A stretch of 45,486 nt of DNA from Sphingopyxis sp. (GTDB taxonomy: Bacteria > Pseudomonadota > Alphaproteobacteria > Sphingomonadales > Sphingomonadaceae): positions 1-45,486 of the forward strand of contig PNJO01000007.1 of NCBI GenBank assembly GCA_013821905.1. Direction: 5' to 3'. The first letter of the stretch is position 1. Every line of letters begins with the position of its first letter. The position numbers and the translations under genes are program-made. This document shows, one piece after another, positions 42,656 to 45,486 of this stretch. Below the pieces are notes generated by a model. That model did no database searches. It saw nothing but the letters and a program-made list of their open reading frames with translations, and had not been told where the DNA came from.

Positions 42656-43270
42656 ATGCCCGGGCGTTTTCACCCTGCGATCCGCCTGCTGCACTGGACG
42701 ATGGCGCTGCTGGTCCTCGCGATGCTGTTCATCGGGATCGCGATGGTTTCGACCGCCGGGCCCGCCTATGCCTCGCTGCTCGCGCTCCACCGTCCGATCG
42801 GAATCGCGATCCTGCTGCTCGCCGTCCTCCGCCTCGCGATCCGCTTCCGCACCGGTGCGCCGCCGCTTCCCGCCGATCTGCCGCGCGCGCAGCAGCGCGC
42901 GGCGCACGCCTCGCACATCCTCCTCTATCTCGCGATGATCGGGATGCCGCTGATCGGCTGGGCGATGCTGTCGGCGGGCGGTTATCCGGTGCGCCTGTCG
43001 GCAGCGTGGGTTCTGCCGCCGATCCTGCCGCAGGACCTGCTCGCCTATGGCGTCCTGCGTCAGGCGCACACGCTCGTCGCCTTCGCCTTCTTCGCGCTGA
43101 TCCTCGGCCATCTGAGCATCGCGCTCGTCCACGGCTTCGTCCGCCGCGACGGGGTGCTGGAAACGATGCTGTTCGGGAAGACCGTCACCGACGAGGCGCC
43201 GCCGATGGACGAAGCCGGACCTCCGTCTGCCGAGGTCGTCGAGGAAGGGACCGAAGAACCGGCGCCCTAG
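42656..43270 (+). CDS. Cytochrome b561
   Basis: 204 residues, four membrane helices with the haem-ligand histidines spread as expected: FHPAIRLLHWTM, LHRPIGIA, ASHILLYLAMIGMPLIGW and AHTLVAFAFFALILGHLSIALVHG. It carries electrons from the quinone pool, here probably to the adjacent catalase-related peroxidase. An acidic C-terminal tail (EVVEEGTEEPAP) is added. It converges with the ABC exporter gene, overlapping by 4 bp. Confidence 0.92.
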   Translation: MPGRFHPAIRLLHWTMALLVLAMLFIGIAMVSTAGPAYASLLALHRPIGIAILLLAVLRLAIRFRTGAPPLPADLPRAQQRAAHASHILLYLAMIGMPLIGWAMLSAGGYPVRLSAAWVLPPILPQDLLAYGVLRQAHTLVAFAFFALILGHLSIALVHGFVRRDGVLETMLFGKTVTDEAPPMDEAGPPSAEVVEEGTEEPAP

Positions 43271-45081
43271 ACCGTCCCCTCCTCGCGCTCCGCCTGCTGC
43301 CGCGCCCACATGTCGGCGTAGAGCCCGCGCATCGCGAGCAGCTGGTCGTGCGTTCCCGTCTCCGCCACGCGCCCCTTGTCGAGCACCACGATCCGGTCGG
43401 CGCCCGTCACCGTCGACAGGCGGTGCGCGATCACCAGCGTCGTGCGCCGCGCCGCGATGCGCTCGAGCGTCGACTGGATCGCCGCCTCGGTGCGGCTGTC
43501 GAGCGCGCTCGTCGCCTCGTCGAGGATCAGGATCGGCGGATTCTTGAGCAGCGTGCGCGCGATCGCGACGCGCTGTTTCTCGCCGCCCGACAGCTTCAGC
43601 CCGCGCTCGCCGACCTCGGTCTCATACCCCTGCGGCAGCAGCGCGATGAAGGTGTGGATCGCCGCCCCCTCGGCCGCCGCCGCAATCTCCCCGGCACTCG
43701 CGCCCTCGCGGCCATAGGCGATATTGTAACCGATGCTGTCGTTGAACAGCACCGTATCCTGCGGCACGATGCCGATCTCGGCGCGCAGGCTCTTTTGCGT
43801 GACGCGCGCGATGTCCTGATCGTCGATCAGGATCCGCCCGCCCTGCGGGTCGTAGAAGCGGAAGAGCAGCCGCGCGATCGTCGACTTGCCCGCGCCCGAC
43901 GGCCCGACGATCGCCAGCGTCTCGCCCGCGCCGACCGCAAAGCTGACGCCGTTCAGGATCGTGCGTTCGGGCTCGTAACCGAACACGACATTGTCGAACG
44001 CCACCGCGCCGCCGTTCACGACCAGCGGCCACGCGCCCGGCGCATCGGCGATCTCGGGCGGGGTGTCGATCAGGCGGAACATCGCCTCCATGTCGATCAG
44101 CCCCTGCCGGATCACGCGATAGACCATGCCGAGCATGTCGAGCGGGCGGAAAAGCTGCGCGAGCAAAGTGTTCACCAGCACGACATCGCCGACCTCGAAC
44201 GTCCCTTTCGACCAGCCCCACACCGTATAGGCCATGGCCCCCGCCATCGTCGCGTTGGTGACGAGGCTCTGCCCGATGTTGAGCCACGCCAGACTGTTTT
44301 CGCTTTTCACCGCGGCGCGCGCATATTGGTCGGCAACGTCGCGATACCGCGCCGCTTCGCGCTCCTCGGCGCCGAAATATTTGACCGTCTCGTAATTGAG
44401 CAGACTGTCGACGCTGCGCCCGATCGTCAGCGTGTCGAGGTCGTTCATCCGCGTGCGCAGCGCATTGCGCCAGTCGGTCACCCGCCTCGTGAAGATGATA
44501 TAGACGACGACCATCAGCGCGGTCGCGCCGGCAAGGCCGAAGCTGAACTTGGTCCAGAAGATGGCGAGCACCGCGACCAGCTCGATCACCGTCGGCGCGA
44601 TGTTGAAGAGCAGGAAATAGAGCATCGTGTCGATGCTCTTGGTCCCGCGCTCGATCACCTTGGTGACCTCGCCCGTGCGCCGCGCGAGGTGGAAGCGCAG
44701 GCTCAGCGCGTGGAGATGGCTGAAGGTCGCGATCGCCAGTTCGCGCGTCGCATCCTGTCCGACGCGCTCGAACACCACGTTGCGCAGATTGTCGAACAGC
44801 ACCCCGGCAAAGCGCGCGCCGGCATAGGCGAGCACCAGCCCGATCGCGAGCGCCGCGCCCGCTTCCATCCCCGGCACCATGCGGTCGATCGCCGCGCCAT
44901 AGAGGAAGCCCATCGACAGCTGCACGCCCTTCGACGCGAGCACGATGAGCGCGGCGAGCACGATGCGGACCTTCGCCTCGGTCTGCCCCGCGGGCCACAG
45001 ATAGGGAAGGAAGCGCCGCAGCGTCGCGAGGACGGGCGGTTCGCGCGAGGCGTCGGCGGAGGTGGCGGTATCGGGCGGCAT
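43267..45081 (-). CDS. Atm1-type ABC exporter (fused membrane and ATPase domains)
   Basis: 604 residues. Six membrane helices (about 45-310) with the Atm1-typical HLHALSLRFHLARRTGEVTKVIERG and DSLLNYETVKYFGAEEREAARY precede an ATPase domain with GPSGAGKST, LSGGEKQR and LILDEATSALD. Bacterial Atm1 homologues export glutathione-bound metals or persulfides and support iron-sulfur and heavy-metal homeostasis. The ATG at 45081 (MPPDTAT) has GGGG at suitable distance; an ATG at 45111 is an alternative. Confidence 0.92.
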   Translation of the reverse strand: MPPDTATSADASREPPVLATLRRFLPYLWPAGQTEAKVRIVLAALIVLASKGVQLSMGFLYGAAIDRMVPGMEAGAALAIGLVLAYAGARFAGVLFDNLRNVVFERVGQDATRELAIATFSHLHALSLRFHLARRTGEVTKVIERGTKSIDTMLYFLLFNIAPTVIELVAVLAIFWTKFSFGLAGATALMVVVYIIFTRRVTDWRNALRTRMNDLDTLTIGRSVDSLLNYETVKYFGAEEREAARYRDVADQYARAAVKSENSLAWLNIGQSLVTNATMAGAMAYTVWGWSKGTFEVGDVVLVNTLLAQLFRPLDMLGMVYRVIRQGLIDMEAMFRLIDTPPEIADAPGAWPLVVNGGAVAFDNVVFGYEPERTILNGVSFAVGAGETLAIVGPSGAGKSTIARLLFRFYDPQGGRILIDDQDIARVTQKSLRAEIGIVPQDTVLFNDSIGYNIAYGREGASAGEIAAAAEGAAIHTFIALLPQGYETEVGERGLKLSGGEKQRVAIARTLLKNPPILILDEATSALDSRTEAAIQSTLERIAARRTTLVIAHRLSTVTGADRIVVLDKGRVAETGTHDQLLAMRGLYADMWARQQAEREEGTV

Positions 45082-45133
45082 GGACGCCCCATGTAGGGGC
45101 ACGCACTCCATCCGCCAAGCGAGCAGCGCGCGC

Positions 45134-45207
45134 GCCGGCGAAAGCCGGGCCCGGAAAGCCGAACGCTATGCCCGCTGGATGCCTGCTAGACCCCGGCCTT
45201 CGCCAGG
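45134..45207. repeat. Degenerate GCCGGCGAAAGCCGGGC inverted repeat (copy 4)
   Basis: GCCGGCGAAAGCCGGGCCC and, inverted, ACCCCGGCCTTCGCC match the family found at 23382, 30128 and 40491, with several mismatches. It lies between the Atm1 gene and the small gene upstream of it. Confidence 0.55.
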
Positions 45208-45217
45208 ACACACGACG

Positions 45218-45361
45218 TCAGCGCTTGCCCGCGATGCGGATGAGGCGGTCGATCATGCGGCGCTCCTCGCTCGACGGTCCCGCCAGCACGGCTTCGGCGG
45301 GCGGTTCCTGACGGCGGCCGAACAGCGGACGCCGCGGGGGCAGGAGGGGGGAAAAGCGCAT
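45218..45361 (-). CDS. Very small basic protein, 47 residues
   Basis: Proline- and arginine-rich start (MRFSPLLPPRRPLFGRRQEP) and a helical end (SSEERRMIDRLIRIAGKR). The composition is protein-like, and the gene lies on the same strand just upstream of the Atm1-type exporter, 136 bp away. The ribosome-binding site is weak (AAGG, 9 bp). No family is recognised, so it is a tentative gene. Confidence 0.45.
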   Translation of the reverse strand: MRFSPLLPPRRPLFGRRQEPPAEAVLAGPSSEERRMIDRLIRIAGKR

Positions 45362-45486
45362 GGAAGCTGACCTTGCTTTGCGCGGCCGCCCCCCGGCACC
45401 GCAGGTGATTGGTCCCTGCGGCGATCCTTACCGACCGTGGTTTCGGTTCCATGAAAGGACTTGGTTACTGCTTTCTTTCGGGTACC
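45362..45486. other. Right edge, nothing firm
   Basis: No complete gene. An ATG at 45451 opens a frame to the right edge (MKGLGYCFLSGT), but without a ribosome-binding site or recognisable protein, so I do not call it a gene. Confidence 0.4.

Noticed and set aside
43006-45096. 696-codon plus-strand frame opposite the Atm1-type exporter
   Set aside because: Same reasons: antisense to a gene with all ABC motifs and Arg/His-rich.

Overview
The window looks like chromosomal DNA of a high-GC alphaproteobacterium of the sphingomonad group, plausibly Sphingopyxis or a close relative. The grounds are about two-thirds GC, dense gene packing with 4-8 bp start/stop overlaps, a large TonB-dependent receptor, DUF4402 secreted proteins, a glnK-amtB pair and many short palindromic intergenic repeats. 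The genus is an inference; there is no rRNA or other marker here. I found no prophage, insertion sequence, integrase or CRISPR array.

Layout, left to right. 0.2-5.9 kb: a TauD-type dioxygenase/FAD-protein operon, a lipoprotein formylglycine-generating-enzyme homologue, tRNA-Gln, and a ferredoxin-NADP reductase coupled to a DoxX-like membrane protein. 5.9-12.2 kb: an M19 dipeptidase divergent from an acyl-CoA dehydrogenase with a palindromic operator candidate between them, then a low-GC foreign gene (HEPN-like plus PD-(D/E)xK-like), an M20 amidohydrolase and a GT22 mannosyltransferase coupled to nadB. 12.2-17.5 kb: nadB, a lipoprotein EEP phosphatase, an orphan ABC ATPase with a small coupled gene, and two DUF4402 paralogues either side of a zf-CHCC protein. 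17.6-23.3 kb: tldD and a row of small genes (secreted proteins, DUF924, PNPOx-like, DUF2007, second EEP protein). 23.2-25.9 kb: nitrogen-responsive glnK-amtB behind a consensus sigma-54 promoter, followed by three tandem terminator-like units. 25.9-30.1 kb: TonB receptor, a secreted/VOC gene pair and a tandem winged-helix regulator. 30.2-35.9 kb: a minus-strand cluster with a GMC oxidoreductase, two sterol-desaturase-family proteins, a TIGR01244 phosphatase-like protein, two small membrane proteins and a membrane-bound AraC regulator. 35.9-45.4 kb: recQ, a CPA2 antiporter with a TrkA-N domain, an SDR divergent from a LysR regulator, a catalase-related peroxidase with cytochrome b561, an Atm1-type ABC exporter and a 47-codon gene.

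Most of the window is housekeeping or ordinary accessory metabolism. The best candidate for something undescribed is the 317-residue TTG-started gene at 8479-9432. Its base composition is clearly foreign, it has a HEPN-type RN-x3-H motif and a C-terminal D...ExK nuclease-like motif, and it is a single-gene insertion next to metabolic genes, as would fit a solitary phage-defence or toxin effector. The second unusual feature is non-coding: a family of GNRA-capped hairpins used as tandem terminators after amtB and reused after the TonB receptor, plus several families of long perfect inverted repeats.
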